A stretch of DNA of 64,000 bases from Caldilineaceae bacterium. Its GTDB lineage: Bacteria; Chloroflexota; Anaerolineae; Caldilineales; Caldilineaceae. Every line of letters starts with the position of its first letter. Within the stretch, counting starts at the first letter, position 1. Shown piece after piece: positions 45,150 through 53,563 of the stretch. Where the stretch lies: assembly GCA_020433455.1 (NCBI GenBank), contig JAGRCP010000043.1, positions 1-64,000 on the forward strand, written 5' to 3'. Made by a program: the position numbers and the translations under genes. Under the pieces are notes generated by a model that saw nothing but the letters and a program-made list of their open reading frames with translations, made no database searches and had not been told where the DNA came from.

Positions 45150-45188
45150 AATCGCCAAATGCAACCAACAGCGTTTGGCGATTTTTTT
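45150..45188 (+). terminator. Terminator of the EPS operon
   Basis: The stem AATCGCCAAATGC (45150-45162) pairs with GCGTTTGGCGATT (45171-45183) with one G-U pair and an eight-base loop, followed by T7. It lies 167 bases past the kinase gene, with no gene between. It marks the end of the long plus-strand polysaccharide operon. Confidence 0.88.
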
Positions 45189-45248
45189 ATTTTTGGGTTG
45201 CTTTACGCTGTCAACGTCGAATTCCGCACGTTGCATTTCGCTTACATC

Positions 45249-46715
45249 TCACACATCAACGACTGGTGATCGTTGGGCTACACGCAGCGTACGGCGAAGA
45301 AGATCCCGATCCGAAACGGCAAAAACGCCCGTCACCCCAATTATGACGAGATAAGCCAATGCGCTGATGACCGTACGCACAAGCCACGACCCAGGCAAGA
45401 AATAGTTAAGAAGACCGCCTACACCAGTCGCGATCAGAAGGAAGCCGAGTTTACTCACGTGAATAGGCAGACCGCGCCGGTGGAGAAGCCCAAGGCCCGC
45501 TGCCGCACCGAATGCGGAGGCCACGACCATAGCCGCGGCCGCACCGGGCGCGCCCCAGCCGCGCGTCAGCCACGGCAAGAGAAGGATCACAGCGGCGATG
45601 TGCAGACAGGTAAGGAAGAGGCTGCGGCCGGGCGCATGGTCAGCCATGAGTAACGTAATTGCGTAGGTTTCCAGCAGAAAGAAGGGCGTCATCCAGACCA
45701 ATATTTGCAGCGTTGCGCCGGAAGCTTCGGCATCCACGCCGTAGAGCAGCGTGAGAACCGGCGCGGCTACGCCCACGGTCAGGGCCGCGCCGGGCAACAC
45801 CACCATGAGGCCGTAGCGCAGGCTTAAATCAGCCAGGCGGCGGTAGTGGCGAGCTGATTCATGGCGCAGGCGACTCAGGGTTGGATAGAGAGCCTTCCAG
45901 TAGCTTTGAATCAACTTAACCACGACCCGCACCAGGCTATAGGCAATAGAATAAAGGCCGGTAAGATAATCGCCCGTAACCACGTTGAGCAGCAGAATAT
46001 CCAAACGATGGAGCAGTACATCAGCCAGAGAGAGCCAATAAAAAGGCCGCGCCTCGCGCCATAATTGGGCCAAATTTATGGACAATTTGCCATTGCCGGT
46101 CAGGAGATGCGTGCGCCAGGTCAGATAGAGGCAGAGTACGGCGGAGACGGCCTGCGTGATCACCATGACGCCGATGAGATGCTCCACCTGACCGCCCTGA
46201 AAAAGTACGGCAATGCTCAACCCGGCAATAAGCAGATTGATCATCCCCTCGACCAGCATCACCAATTCCATCCGCTCACCGGCCTGGAAGAGGGTCTGAC
46301 AGACGGACGTGACGGCATAAAAAGGCAGGGAAGCGCCGGCCAGCCGAAGTGCGACGCGCAGTCCCGGCGACAAGGGCAACACAAAACTGAGGAGAATCAG
46401 AACGGCCCAGGTGGCCAGCGCTGACAGCAGCTGAATCGCCAGAGCGACCTGGAAGTAACTGCGTCGTTCGGTAGGATTCTGGGCCAAATCGCGCACGAGC
46501 AGGTTAGGCAGCCCTAACTCAGATGCAATCTGGGCTACGTTCAGAAAGGCCAGCGCACTCACGTATTGACCAAACTGCGCCACCCCCAACACTCGGGTAA
46601 TAAGCACCTGGAGCACAAAGCTGATCAAAATGCGCCAGATGCTGGAGCCGGCTAATGCGCCCGTATTAACCAGGACACGACGGCCGGTGATAGGAGAAGT
46701 ATGGGACTCAGACAT
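45249..46715 (-). CDS. wzx: Polysaccharide flippase, Wzx-like
   Basis: 488 residues, about fourteen hydrophobic helices. The start RVLVNTGALAGSSIWRILI followed by ITRVLGVAQFGQYVSALAF is the typical MATE/MOP Wzx opening. It should flip undecaprenyl-linked repeat units outward, serving the EPS operon that converges on it. It is on the minus strand, 26 bases after cdsA, and so appears attached to the end of the ribosomal/lipid operon. The ribosome binding site is poor. Confidence 0.9.
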   Translation of the reverse strand: MSESHTSPITGRRVLVNTGALAGSSIWRILISFVLQVLITRVLGVAQFGQYVSALAFLNVAQIASELGLPNLLVRDLAQNPTERRSYFQVALAIQLLSALATWAVLILLSFVLPLSPGLRVALRLAGASLPFYAVTSVCQTLFQAGERMELVMLVEGMINLLIAGLSIAVLFQGGQVEHLIGVMVITQAVSAVLCLYLTWRTHLLTGNGKLSINLAQLWREARPFYWLSLADVLLHRLDILLLNVVTGDYLTGLYSIAYSLVRVVVKLIQSYWKALYPTLSRLRHESARHYRRLADLSLRYGLMVVLPGAALTVGVAAPVLTLLYGVDAEASGATLQILVWMTPFFLLETYAITLLMADHAPGRSLFLTCLHIAAVILLLPWLTRGWGAPGAAAAMVVASAFGAAAGLGLLHRRGLPIHVSKLGFLLIATGVGGLLNYFLPGSWLVRTVISALAYLVIIGVTGVFAVSDRDLLRRTLRVAQRSPVVDV

Positions 46716-46741
46716 TCAAAAAGCGCACCAATAAAAAGCGG

Positions 46742-47572
46742 TTAAAAAAATGTTGCCACGATCATGTAGACGACCGGCACGACAAACAAGAGGCTGTCCA
46801 TCCGATCCAATACGCCGCCGTGGCCAGGGAAGATGCGCCCCGAGTCCTTAACGCCTACCTGGCGTTTCAACATGCTAATGGTGAGATCGCCGATGAGGGC
46901 GAGCACGCCGACCAGCACGCCGATGATAAGCGCAGGGAGCGGACGCAAGGGAATAGGCGAAAACCAGGCGAACAGAAGCGCCATCAACGCGGCGCCGACC
47001 CAACCGCCGATGGAACCTTCCCAGGTTTTTTTGGGGCTGACGCGGGGCCAGAGCTTATGAGCGCCCCAAAAAACGCCGACGAAGTAGGCCATGGTGTCGT
47101 TTGCCCATGCGGTGAGGAGGGCGAAGTAGAGCCACCACATGCCATAGGCGGATGTGCGCAGCAGCGCAGTCATCCCCAGGGCAATCCCCAGGTAAATCGA
47201 GCCGGTGACGGTGGAGAACCAGGTATCTGCAGGACGATTACGGGTAAAGAGAGAGATAGCCATGGTGCCGATGAGGCCGATAGCCAACACGAACGAAAGG
47301 GGCATCAAATTGGGGCGAAGCAGGCTTAGCCAGATAGCTGTAAGCCAGGGCAACCCCGCCCAGCGCGCCGGGTGATAGCCTCCCACCGTCATCATGTGGA
47401 AAAACTCCCATCCCGCCACGAGTCCTAAAATCAGCAGCAAGAGCGCACCCCACGCGCCGCCCAAATAGACAAAGAGCAGGGCGAAGGGTAACGCGATCAG
47501 CGCCGCTATGAGGCGAAGCGACAGATCGGGCAGAGCAGAGGCAATCGATTTGGTCCAGCGCGGAGGGCTCAC
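46742..47572 (-). CDS. cdsA: Phosphatidate cytidylyltransferase
   Basis: 276 residues from GTG, eight bases after the uppS stop. Several helices, and the C-terminal family signature GDLTISMLKRQVGVKDSGR followed by FPGHGGVLDRMDS, with Asp residues that bind Mg2+. It converts phosphatidate and CTP to CDP-diacylglycerol, the precursor of acidic phospholipids. The order frr-uppS-cdsA is highly conserved in bacteria. Confidence 0.95.
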   Translation of the reverse strand: MSPPRWTKSIASALPDLSLRLIAALIALPFALLFVYLGGAWGALLLLILGLVAGWEFFHMMTVGGYHPARWAGLPWLTAIWLSLLRPNLMPLSFVLAIGLIGTMAISLFTRNRPADTWFSTVTGSIYLGIALGMTALLRTSAYGMWWLYFALLTAWANDTMAYFVGVFWGAHKLWPRVSPKKTWEGSIGGWVGAALMALLFAWFSPIPLRPLPALIIGVLVGVLALIGDLTISMLKRQVGVKDSGRIFPGHGGVLDRMDSLLFVVPVVYMIVATFF

Positions 47573-47580
47573 CGCAGGCT

Positions 47581-48309
47581 TTACGGATTCAGGACGCGAC
47601 CGAAACGGCGTTCGCGCAGGTTAAACTCCTCCAAGGCCTTACGCAACTCGGTTTCGTCAAAGTCAGGCCAATAGGTAGGAGTAGTGTAGTACTCGGCATA
47701 AGCCGCCTGCCAAATAAGAAAATTGCTCAGGCGCCACTCGCCGCCGGTGCGAATGATAAGATCGGGGTCCGGCAGATCATGGTACATATACTGACTAAAG
47801 CGCTCTTCCGTGAGGGCGGCCGGGTCCAGGCCATCCTCAATAATGCGGCGGGTTGCGTCCAGAATCTCGGCCCGTCCACCATAGTTGAAAGCGACGTTGA
47901 GGATGATGGTGTCGTTTTGGGCCGTGAATTCGACGGCATGGCGGATCTGTTTTTGCAGGTGGCGGTTAATGCCGTCCATACGCCCGCTGTGCAGAATGCG
48001 CACGCCGTTCCGATCCAGCTCCTTTAACTGACGTTGGATCGTCAGCCCCAAAAGCCGCATGAGACCGCTTACCTCGTCGGGGGGACGATGCCAATTCTCC
48101 GTGGAAAAGGCGTAGATGGTAAGCACCTTGATCCCATGGCGAACAGATTCCTCTAGAATCCGCTTGATGTTGTCCACGCCCGCCTGATGGCCGGCCAAAC
48201 GAGGCAACCCCCGGGCCTGGGCCCAGCGACCATTGCCGTCCATAATAATGCCAATGTGGTGCGGAACGGATTGAAATAGATTATCGTCGCCGTAATCTTC
48301 GCTGCTCAC
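47581..48309 (-). CDS. uppS: Undecaprenyl diphosphate synthase
   Basis: 242 residues from GTG with AAGGAGA upstream. The cis-prenyltransferase signature is [20 protein letters not shown] with catalytic Asp24; [15 protein letters not shown] and [16 protein letters not shown] follow. It makes the C55 carrier lipid used by peptidoglycan and by the EPS pathway encoded nearby. Confidence 0.96.
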   Translation of the reverse strand: MSSEDYGDDNLFQSVPHHIGIIMDGNGRWAQARGLPRLAGHQAGVDNIKRILEESVRHGIKVLTIYAFSTENWHRPPDEVSGLMRLLGLTIQRQLKELDRNGVRILHSGRMDGINRHLQKQIRHAVEFTAQNDTIILNVAFNYGGRAEILDATRRIIEDGLDPAALTEERFSQYMYHDLPDPDLIIRTGGEWRLSNFLIWQAAYAEYYTTPTYWPDFDETELRKALEEFNLRERRFGRVLNP

Positions 48310-48377
48310 CCTGGTCTCTCCTTACCTGCCCGCACGTCGCTTGCCGCCCGGCAGCCGTCATACCCGCCATGTAAAAG

Positions 48378-48402
48378 ACGGGGTGAGCGCACCTCACCCC
48401 GT
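48378..48402 (-). terminator. Hairpin after frr
   Basis: A perfect 10-bp stem, ACGGGGTGAG (48378-48387) with CTCACCCCGT (48393-48402). On the minus strand it is followed by CTTTTAC, a short T-tract. It may be a partial terminator that lowers transcription into uppS-cdsA. Confidence 0.6.
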
Positions 48403-48441
48403 ACAGAGATATCGACTCTTCTAATCCCCGACAAGTACGGG

Positions 48442-48999
48442 TTAAAGCGTCATGATTTCTTTTTCTTTTTCCTTCGCGAGGTCGTCAATGTGCTTAATAT
48501 GCTCATCAGTCTTGTCTTGGATGCGATCCTGGCCCCGATGGAGATCGTCCTCGGAGATCATGCTCTCCCGTTCCATCTCACGCAGATCGTTGATTTCATC
48601 CCGACGGATATTGCGCACGGCCACCCGTGCCTCTTCCGCTCGCTTATGGACCACCTTGGAGAGATCGCGCCGACGCTCTTCGGTCAGGGGCGGAATGATC
48701 AAGCGAATATTCTGGCCGTCATTGTTGGGCGTAAGGCCCAGATCCGAAAGGGCAATGGCCCGTTCGATAGCGGGGATATCATTAGCCGTGTAAGGGCGAA
48801 TCTGAATCGTCTGCGCGTCGGGAATCGAAATAGCGGCCAGCTGTTGCAGAGGCGTAGGCATATTATAATAATCGACCGTCAGGCGCTCGACCAGAGAAGG
48901 CGAAGCCCGACCGGTACGAATGGCCATGAGGTCATTCTCCATGGCTTCCACCGCTTTGTCCATGCGTTTCTCAGCATTAGCTAATATATCTTTGATCAT
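48442..48999 (-). CDS. frr: Ribosome recycling factor
   Basis: 185 residues, full length. Typical segments are visible: [53 protein letters not shown] (as separate parts) and the basic/acidic C-terminal helix. It splits post-termination ribosomes with EF-G. The ATG at 48999 follows GGAGGTTAGAG, a strong ribosome site. Confidence 0.97.
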   Translation of the reverse strand: MIKDILANAEKRMDKAVEAMENDLMAIRTGRASPSLVERLTVDYYNMPTPLQQLAAISIPDAQTIQIRPYTANDIPAIERAIALSDLGLTPNNDGQNIRLIIPPLTEERRRDLSKVVHKRAEEARVAVRNIRRDEINDLREMERESMISEDDLHRGQDRIQDKTDEHIKHIDDLAKEKEKEIMTL

Positions 49000-49124
49000 C
49001 TCTAACCTCCGGCTCATATGATGAGGAACCCGCACCGCCGCTCAATGCCGGCGTCTGCTTATGCAGGCGCATATTTCAATGCAGCGTTGGGGTCTGAATC
49101 GGAACGACTCGATCGAGCGGATCT

Positions 49125-49133
49125 ATTTTAGCA
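49125..49133 (-). promoter_or_regulatory. Possible frr promoter
   Basis: On the minus strand TGCTAAAAT is an extended -10-like element in the 155-base gap between pyrH and frr. No good -35 box is seen. It could allow frr-uppS-cdsA-wzx to be transcribed separately from the ribosomal genes. Confidence 0.35.
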
Positions 49134-49154
49134 AATTCATCTGAGAGGCGGAAA

Positions 49155-49874
49155 TCAAGCCGAAATGAGAGTGCCCACCGGCTCGCCCAGAACCACCTTC
49201 TCCAGGCTGCCTTCCTGCCACAGATTGACGACGTGAATGGGCAGATCATTATCCATGCACATGGCCATAGCCGTGCTGTCCATGACGCCGACGCGCATAT
49301 TTAGGGCATCAATGTAGGTCAAATGCTCAAAACGCTTAGCGTCGGCATAGACCTTGGGATCCTTATCATAAACTGCATCTACCTTGGTCGCCTTGATCAG
49401 GGTTTCGGCGTCAATCTCCATGGCGCGCAGGGAAGCCGCGGTGTCGGTGGTAAAGTAGGGGTTACCCGTTCCCGCACCGAAGATGACGACGCGCCCCTTT
49501 TCCAGATGACGCACGGCGCGCCGCTGAATATAGGGTTCAGCGACAGCGCGCACTTCAATTCCGGTAAGAACCCGGGTGGGAACGCCCCGGCGCTCCAGCG
49601 CATCCTGCACGGCCAGTGAATTCATCACAGTGGCCAACATGCCCATGTGATCGGCGGTTACCCGCTCCATGCCGTGGTCCAGGCCGTCCTGCTTACCGCG
49701 CCACAAATTGCCCGCGCCGATGACTACGGCGATCTGGACGCCCATATTGACCACATCCAGTACGCGCCGGGCCACAAAGTCGGCTCGGCTGGGGTTGATA
49801 CCGAACCCGCCTTCGCCGGCCAATGCCTCGCCGCCCAGCTTGAGCAGCACGCGCCGAAATCGCAAATCCGCCAT
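49155..49874 (-). CDS. pyrH: UMP kinase
   Basis: 239 residues. Amino-acid-kinase fold: [46 protein letters not shown] and [12 protein letters not shown]. It phosphorylates UMP to UDP for RNA and nucleotide-sugar synthesis. The ATG at 49874 has GGGAG upstream; an earlier in-frame start is weaker. It lies between tsf and frr, as in most bacteria. Confidence 0.96.
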   Translation of the reverse strand: MADLRFRRVLLKLGGEALAGEGGFGINPSRADFVARRVLDVVNMGVQIAVVIGAGNLWRGKQDGLDHGMERVTADHMGMLATVMNSLAVQDALERRGVPTRVLTGIEVRAVAEPYIQRRAVRHLEKGRVVIFGAGTGNPYFTTDTAASLRAMEIDAETLIKATKVDAVYDKDPKVYADAKRFEHLTYIDALNMRVGVMDSTAMAMCMDNDLPIHVVNLWQEGSLEKVVLGEPVGTLISA

Positions 49875-49917
49875 ACGTTTTCTCCCATTTTCCTCTGACA
49901 AACTTATGCAGACACAA

Positions 49918-49947
49918 GAATGCCCAGTCGAATTCGACTGGGCATTC
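49918..49947. repeat. Perfect 30-bp palindrome between tsf and pyrH
   Basis: GAATGCCCAGTCGAA (49918-49932) is followed directly by its exact reverse complement. It can form a 13-bp-plus hairpin in the mRNA without a following U-run. It may be an RNA processing or stability element, or a partial terminator, in the 89-base tsf-pyrH gap. Confidence 0.75.
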
Positions 49948-49963
49948 AGTGTAGCGGATGAGC

Positions 49964-50560
49964 TTACCCGCCGATTTCCAGACGGGCAAAGTCGTTCACC
50001 TTGATGTTTTCACCAAGGGCTGCGATGCTCTCCTTGAGCATGGCGTCGATGGTGATATCGGGATTCTTGATAAAGGGCTGCTCCAGCAAGCAATTCTCGC
50101 TGTACCACTTATCCAGCTTGCCTTCGACAATTGTGCCGATGACATGCTCCGGCTTGCCGCTGTTGGCCATCTGTTCAGCGTAGATAGCCTTCTCCGCTTC
50201 CACCGCTTGGACGGGCACGTCTTCGCGGCTGACGTACTCGGGTCGCGCGGCCACAACGTGCATGGCCAAATCATAGGCGAGCTGCTGGAATTGCTCGGTG
50301 CGGGCGACAAAATCCGTCTCACAGGCCAAAGAAACCATGCCGGCCATCTTGGCCCCGGGATGAACATAGACCCCGATCAGCCCGTCCTTGGCATCCCGCT
50401 CGGCCTTCTTAGCCGCTGCCGAAAGGCCCTTCTTGCGCAGGGCCTCGACTGCCAGCTCAAAATTCCCGTCGGACTCGGCCAAAGCCTTTTTACAATCCAG
50501 CACACCGGCGTTTGTCGCCTCGCGTAATTCTTTTACCATTTGTGCAGTAATTTCTGCCAT
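49964..50560 (-). CDS. tsf: Elongation factor Ts
   Basis: 198 residues, the short form found in several phyla. It begins [19 protein letters not shown] and has [11 protein letters not shown] and [12 protein letters not shown] (the TDFV motif that opens EF-Tu). It recharges EF-Tu with GTP. The ATG at 50560 follows a G-rich stretch. Confidence 0.97.
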   Translation of the reverse strand: MAEITAQMVKELREATNAGVLDCKKALAESDGNFELAVEALRKKGLSAAAKKAERDAKDGLIGVYVHPGAKMAGMVSLACETDFVARTEQFQQLAYDLAMHVVAARPEYVSREDVPVQAVEAEKAIYAEQMANSGKPEHVIGTIVEGKLDKWYSENCLLEQPFIKNPDITIDAMLKESIAALGENIKVNDFARLEIGG

Positions 50561-50607
50561 AGGGATACCCCCCAATCATTTATTCTGGTTTATAGTTATT
50601 CGACATA

Positions 50608-50634
50608 GACGAAGCGCCTTAACAGCGCTTCGTC
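50608..50634. repeat. Hairpin in the rpsB-tsf gap
   Basis: GACGAAGCGC (50608-50617) pairs perfectly with GCGCTTCGTC (50625-50634) around a seven-base loop. No U-run follows on the minus strand. It may be an attenuation or processing element between the two genes. Confidence 0.55.
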
Positions 50635-50695
50635 TTCCTTACATATTTGATGATAGATGGCTGCCTTTAAAGTAAAGAGCATGCCCGAGCACACG

Positions 50696-51649
50696 TTAGG
50701 CGGCTTCCTCTTGGGAAGCGCTCGCAGTTTCATCATCGGCATCATCTCCGCCGAGATCGACTTCCTCAACAACAATGACTTCCTCAGGGACGACCTCCTC
50801 AAGGACGACTTCCTCAAGGACGACTTCTTCAACGGCGACTTCCTCTTCACCGTCCGCCTCATCAGACTCGAATTGGAGCTTGGCCAGGGTGCTCGGTCCA
50901 AGATACTGCTCATTGTCAGCAAAGTCCCGCTCATTGAGCTTGCCAGTATCCACCATGTCCACCTCACGGATGCGGGCGCCTTCCTCGGCGGCATCAGCGA
51001 TAGTTGACACGATCAGCTTCACAGAACGAATGGCGTCATCGTTACACGGAATGACATAATCCACATCATCGGGATCGCAGTTCGTATCCACCATGCCCAA
51101 TAAGGGAATTTTGAGCTTATTGGCTTCCTTAACCGCCAGATCTTCCATATTGGTATCGACGACAAAGACCATGCCGGGCAGATCACGCAGGACCTTAAGG
51201 CCACCCAATCGACGATTCAGTTTCTCAATTTCCCGATCGATCTCCAACTGTTCCTTCTTGGAGAGATTGCGAAATTCACCGGCATCCCGACGACGTTCCA
51301 TCCTGAGCAGATAATCAATACGCTGCTTAATCGTCTGCCAGTTAGTCAGCGTACCGCCCAACCAGCGAACATTGACGTAAGGCATCCCGCTGCGCTCAGC
51401 TTCTTTGGCGATGGTGGCCTGAGCCTGGCGCTTGGTGCCCACAAAGAGCACCGTACCGCCTTTGGCCACATGATTGCGCACCATATCGGCGTATTCATTG
51501 AGGCGCAACATAGTCTGCTGCAGGTCAATAATGTGGATGCCGCTGCGCTCGGTAAAAATGTACGGGCGCATCTTGGGATTCCAGCGTCGGGTCCGGTGAC
51601 CAAAATGAACGCCGGCCTCCAAAAGCTGCTTCATCGTTACTTTTGCCAT
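50696..51649 (-). CDS. rpsB: Ribosomal protein S2
   Basis: 317 residues, longer than the usual 230-260. The S2 core is clear: [41 protein letters not shown] and [19 protein letters not shown]. After about residue 250 there is an acidic tail with Val/Glu repeats ([19 protein letters not shown]). The ATG at 51649 follows GAGGAG. It is first in the rpsB-tsf-pyrH-frr-uppS-cdsA group. Confidence 0.96.
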   Translation of the reverse strand: MAKVTMKQLLEAGVHFGHRTRRWNPKMRPYIFTERSGIHIIDLQQTMLRLNEYADMVRNHVAKGGTVLFVGTKRQAQATIAKEAERSGMPYVNVRWLGGTLTNWQTIKQRIDYLLRMERRRDAGEFRNLSKKEQLEIDREIEKLNRRLGGLKVLRDLPGMVFVVDTNMEDLAVKEANKLKIPLLGMVDTNCDPDDVDYVIPCNDDAIRSVKLIVSTIADAAEEGARIREVDMVDTGKLNERDFADNEQYLGPSTLAKLQFESDEADGEEEVAVEEVVLEEVVLEEVVPEEVIVVEEVDLGGDDADDETASASQEEAA

Positions 51650-51806
51650 GATCTGACTCCTCTTTGGGTTCGACTTCCGCTTCATTCATCCCGGCAACAC
51701 ACCGGCGATCGTCTCGCATTCCCTCCGGCAGCTTCAAGACGAAAGGAGCGAAACGCCGTCGGCACCCGGCTGACCGGTCCCGAAGCGTGTAAGATAAAAA
51801 ATAATC

Positions 51807-51839
51807 AGCAATTGACGCTTTGTATATACGCCAATTGCT
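51807..51839 (-). promoter_or_regulatory. Dyad at the rpsB transcription start
   Basis: AGCAATTGACG (51807-51817) and CGCCAATTGCT (51829-51839) are inverted repeats with one mismatch. The dyad covers the expected start of transcription (about 51834) for the promoter just upstream. On the minus strand a T6 run follows shortly. It could be an operator or a short leader attenuator for S2 autoregulation. Confidence 0.5.
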
Positions 51840-51840
51840 A

Positions 51841-51870
51841 ATTATAACACAGCCGACAACATATAATCAA
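51841..51870 (-). promoter_or_regulatory. rpsB-tsf promoter
   Basis: On the minus strand TTGATT (51870-51865) and a consensus TATAAT (51846-51841) are 18 bp apart. The leader to the rpsB ATG is about 185 bases. The rest of the gap to 51951 shows no gene. Confidence 0.7.
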
Positions 51871-51951
51871 AAAACCCTCCGCTTTTTACACTACGTTTTC
51901 GGACGCAGTTCTCTGACGCACAAGGGAAATAAGGAGTTCCGAAAGACGCCC

Positions 51952-52671
51952 TCACCCCCCTCCTTGATACTTCTTATAGTCGAGAAAACGGTAGCCTAGT
52001 CCTCGCTCAGTAAAGATATAATGGGGATTGGAGGGTTCCTCTTCAATTTTCTTACGCAGATAAGTAATGTAGAGACGCAATAGATGATTGTCGTTGATAT
52101 ACTCATGACCCCAGACTTTGGTCAGTAGCGTCTCATGGGGGACAACCCAGCCCGCATTTTGAATCAAGTGATAGAGCAGACGATATTCGGTAGGACGCAG
52201 GCTAATGCGCTCGCCATTAACAATAACGTCACGCCGTTGCAGGTCTACCTGCAAGCGATCATCGATCTTGATAATCTGCTCCTCCGGCCGGCCCGGCGTT
52301 TCAAAGCGCCGGAGGACAGCGCGGATGCGGCTGGAAAGCTCGCGGGGACTAAAGGGCTTGGTCACATAGTCGTCCGCACCCAGGTCCAGTCCCTTGATGC
52401 GATCCTCTTCATCCCCGCGCACGGTCAACATAATGACGGCCGCATCGCTCATCTCGCGCAGACGACGGAGCGTTTCAAATCCATCCAGGCCGGGCATTTC
52501 CACATCCAACAAGACCAGGTCAGGGTTATGGTCGCGCACTTTCTCCAGCGCCTGTAAGCCGTTATTGGCCTCTAATGTCAGGTAACCCTCCAAGTCCAGG
52601 TTCATTTTGATGAAGCGCACCATACGCGGTTCATCATCCACAACCAGAATAGTCTGTTTGGGTGACGACAT
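51952..52671 (-). CDS. OmpR/PhoB-type response regulator
   Basis: 239 residues. The receiver domain has Asp12/Asp13, the phospho-acceptor Asp56 in [12 protein letters not shown], Thr83 and Lys105 ([10 protein letters not shown]). The C-terminal winged helix has [17 protein letters not shown] and [16 protein letters not shown], then GLGYRF. No histidine kinase gene is in the window, so the partner is elsewhere. It lies 25 bases after a lipoprotein gene and is probably co-transcribed with it. Confidence 0.93.
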   Translation of the reverse strand: MSSPKQTILVVDDEPRMVRFIKMNLDLEGYLTLEANNGLQALEKVRDHNPDLVLLDVEMPGLDGFETLRRLREMSDAAVIMLTVRGDEEDRIKGLDLGADDYVTKPFSPRELSSRIRAVLRRFETPGRPEEQIIKIDDRLQVDLQRRDVIVNGERISLRPTEYRLLYHLIQNAGWVVPHETLLTKVWGHEYINDNHLLRLYITYLRKKIEEEPSNPHYIFTERGLGYRFLDYKKYQGGG

Positions 52672-52696
52672 AATTTACCCCTGCAACTGGAAGATT

Positions 52697-53380
52697 TTAT
52701 TCAAGATATCCCGGCAAGGCAAGAGATTCGTAATCAACGCGTCCCAAATCGGTCACATCGCCTGCCGTAATTTCCAGCAGAATCGGATCGCCCATTTCCG
52801 GATCAGCTAAAAGAACGGAGGTCATGACCGCATCAAGAATAATGGCATAGTTACCCTCAGGCACATTATTCATGGCAAAGCGGCCCAATTCATCCGTAGC
52901 GGTTTTGTTCCTGGTGGTCGCGTCATAACCGGCAATGAGCGGCGTATCGCCGTCATACAGCACGTCAGCCAGCGCGACGATCATATTGGCCACCGGCCGC
53001 TCGCCGGCGCCATTCTTGATCATGATGCGGCCGGTAAAGGCGCCCGTCCCCTCCCCGGTTTCCGTAGGCAAGCTTGGCGGCTCTTCCACAAGGGGCAGAG
53101 GCGATTCCGGCGCATCTATCGGGGAAACAGGGGACTCCGAAGCGTCGGCGGCAACAGCATCGGCGGCCTCGCTTTCCATCGCTGCAGGCTCCGGGGTAGC
53201 GGTAGCATCCTCATCCGCGGCAGCATTTGCCGCAGCGGAATCGCCGGCTGCATCGCCCGCGTCAACTGCTGCGGCGGGAGTAGCCGTCGCGGGAACGACT
53301 TCGTCCCGATCGCGACCGCCGCACGCGGCCAATGCCGCAACGAGTAACATCAATGTAAAAATAAGGGATACGCGTTTCAT
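52697..53380 (-). CDS. Lipoprotein with carboxypeptidase-like fold
   Basis: 227 residues; function unknown. The lipobox is ALAACGG after a short signal peptide. A long Ala/Asp/Glu/Pro linker (about residues 22-110) leads to a small beta-sandwich resembling CarboxypepD_reg/Cna-B domains (FTGRIMIKNGAGERPVANM, GRFAMNNVPEGNYAIIL). It is probably a surface or wall-associated adaptor. It precedes the response regulator in the same transcript, so it could be part of its signal input or simply a neighbour. The ATG at 53380 is chosen to place the signal peptide at the N-terminus. Confidence 0.75.
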   Translation of the reverse strand: MKRVSLIFTLMLLVAALAACGGRDRDEVVPATATPAAAVDAGDAAGDSAAANAAADEDATATPEPAAMESEAADAVAADASESPVSPIDAPESPLPLVEEPPSLPTETGEGTGAFTGRIMIKNGAGERPVANMIVALADVLYDGDTPLIAGYDATTRNKTATDELGRFAMNNVPEGNYAIILDAVMTSVLLADPEMGDPILLEITAGDVTDLGRVDYESLALPGYLE

Positions 53381-53508
53381 TATTCTGCCCCACGTCTTGG
53401 TTTCAAAGGAATTTTTACTCAAACTTGCGCTCTATATTCTATTCGGTTCAATCTTATGAGCAAATTCGGACAGGAGTTCATATCAAAAACTGGTGATCAG
53501 CCTGCACA

Positions 53509-53538
53509 TAAAAAGGGGGTGGCGCAAGGCCACCCCCT
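53509..53538 (-). terminator. Terminator of the surface-protein gene
   Basis: The stem AGGGGGTGGC (53514-53523) pairs with GCCACCCCCT (53529-53538) around five bases. On the minus strand it is followed by TTTTT. It lies 26 bases after the stop of the secreted repeat protein. Confidence 0.92.
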
Positions 53539-53563
53539 CCGGGCGTTTAAGAGAATCGAACGG

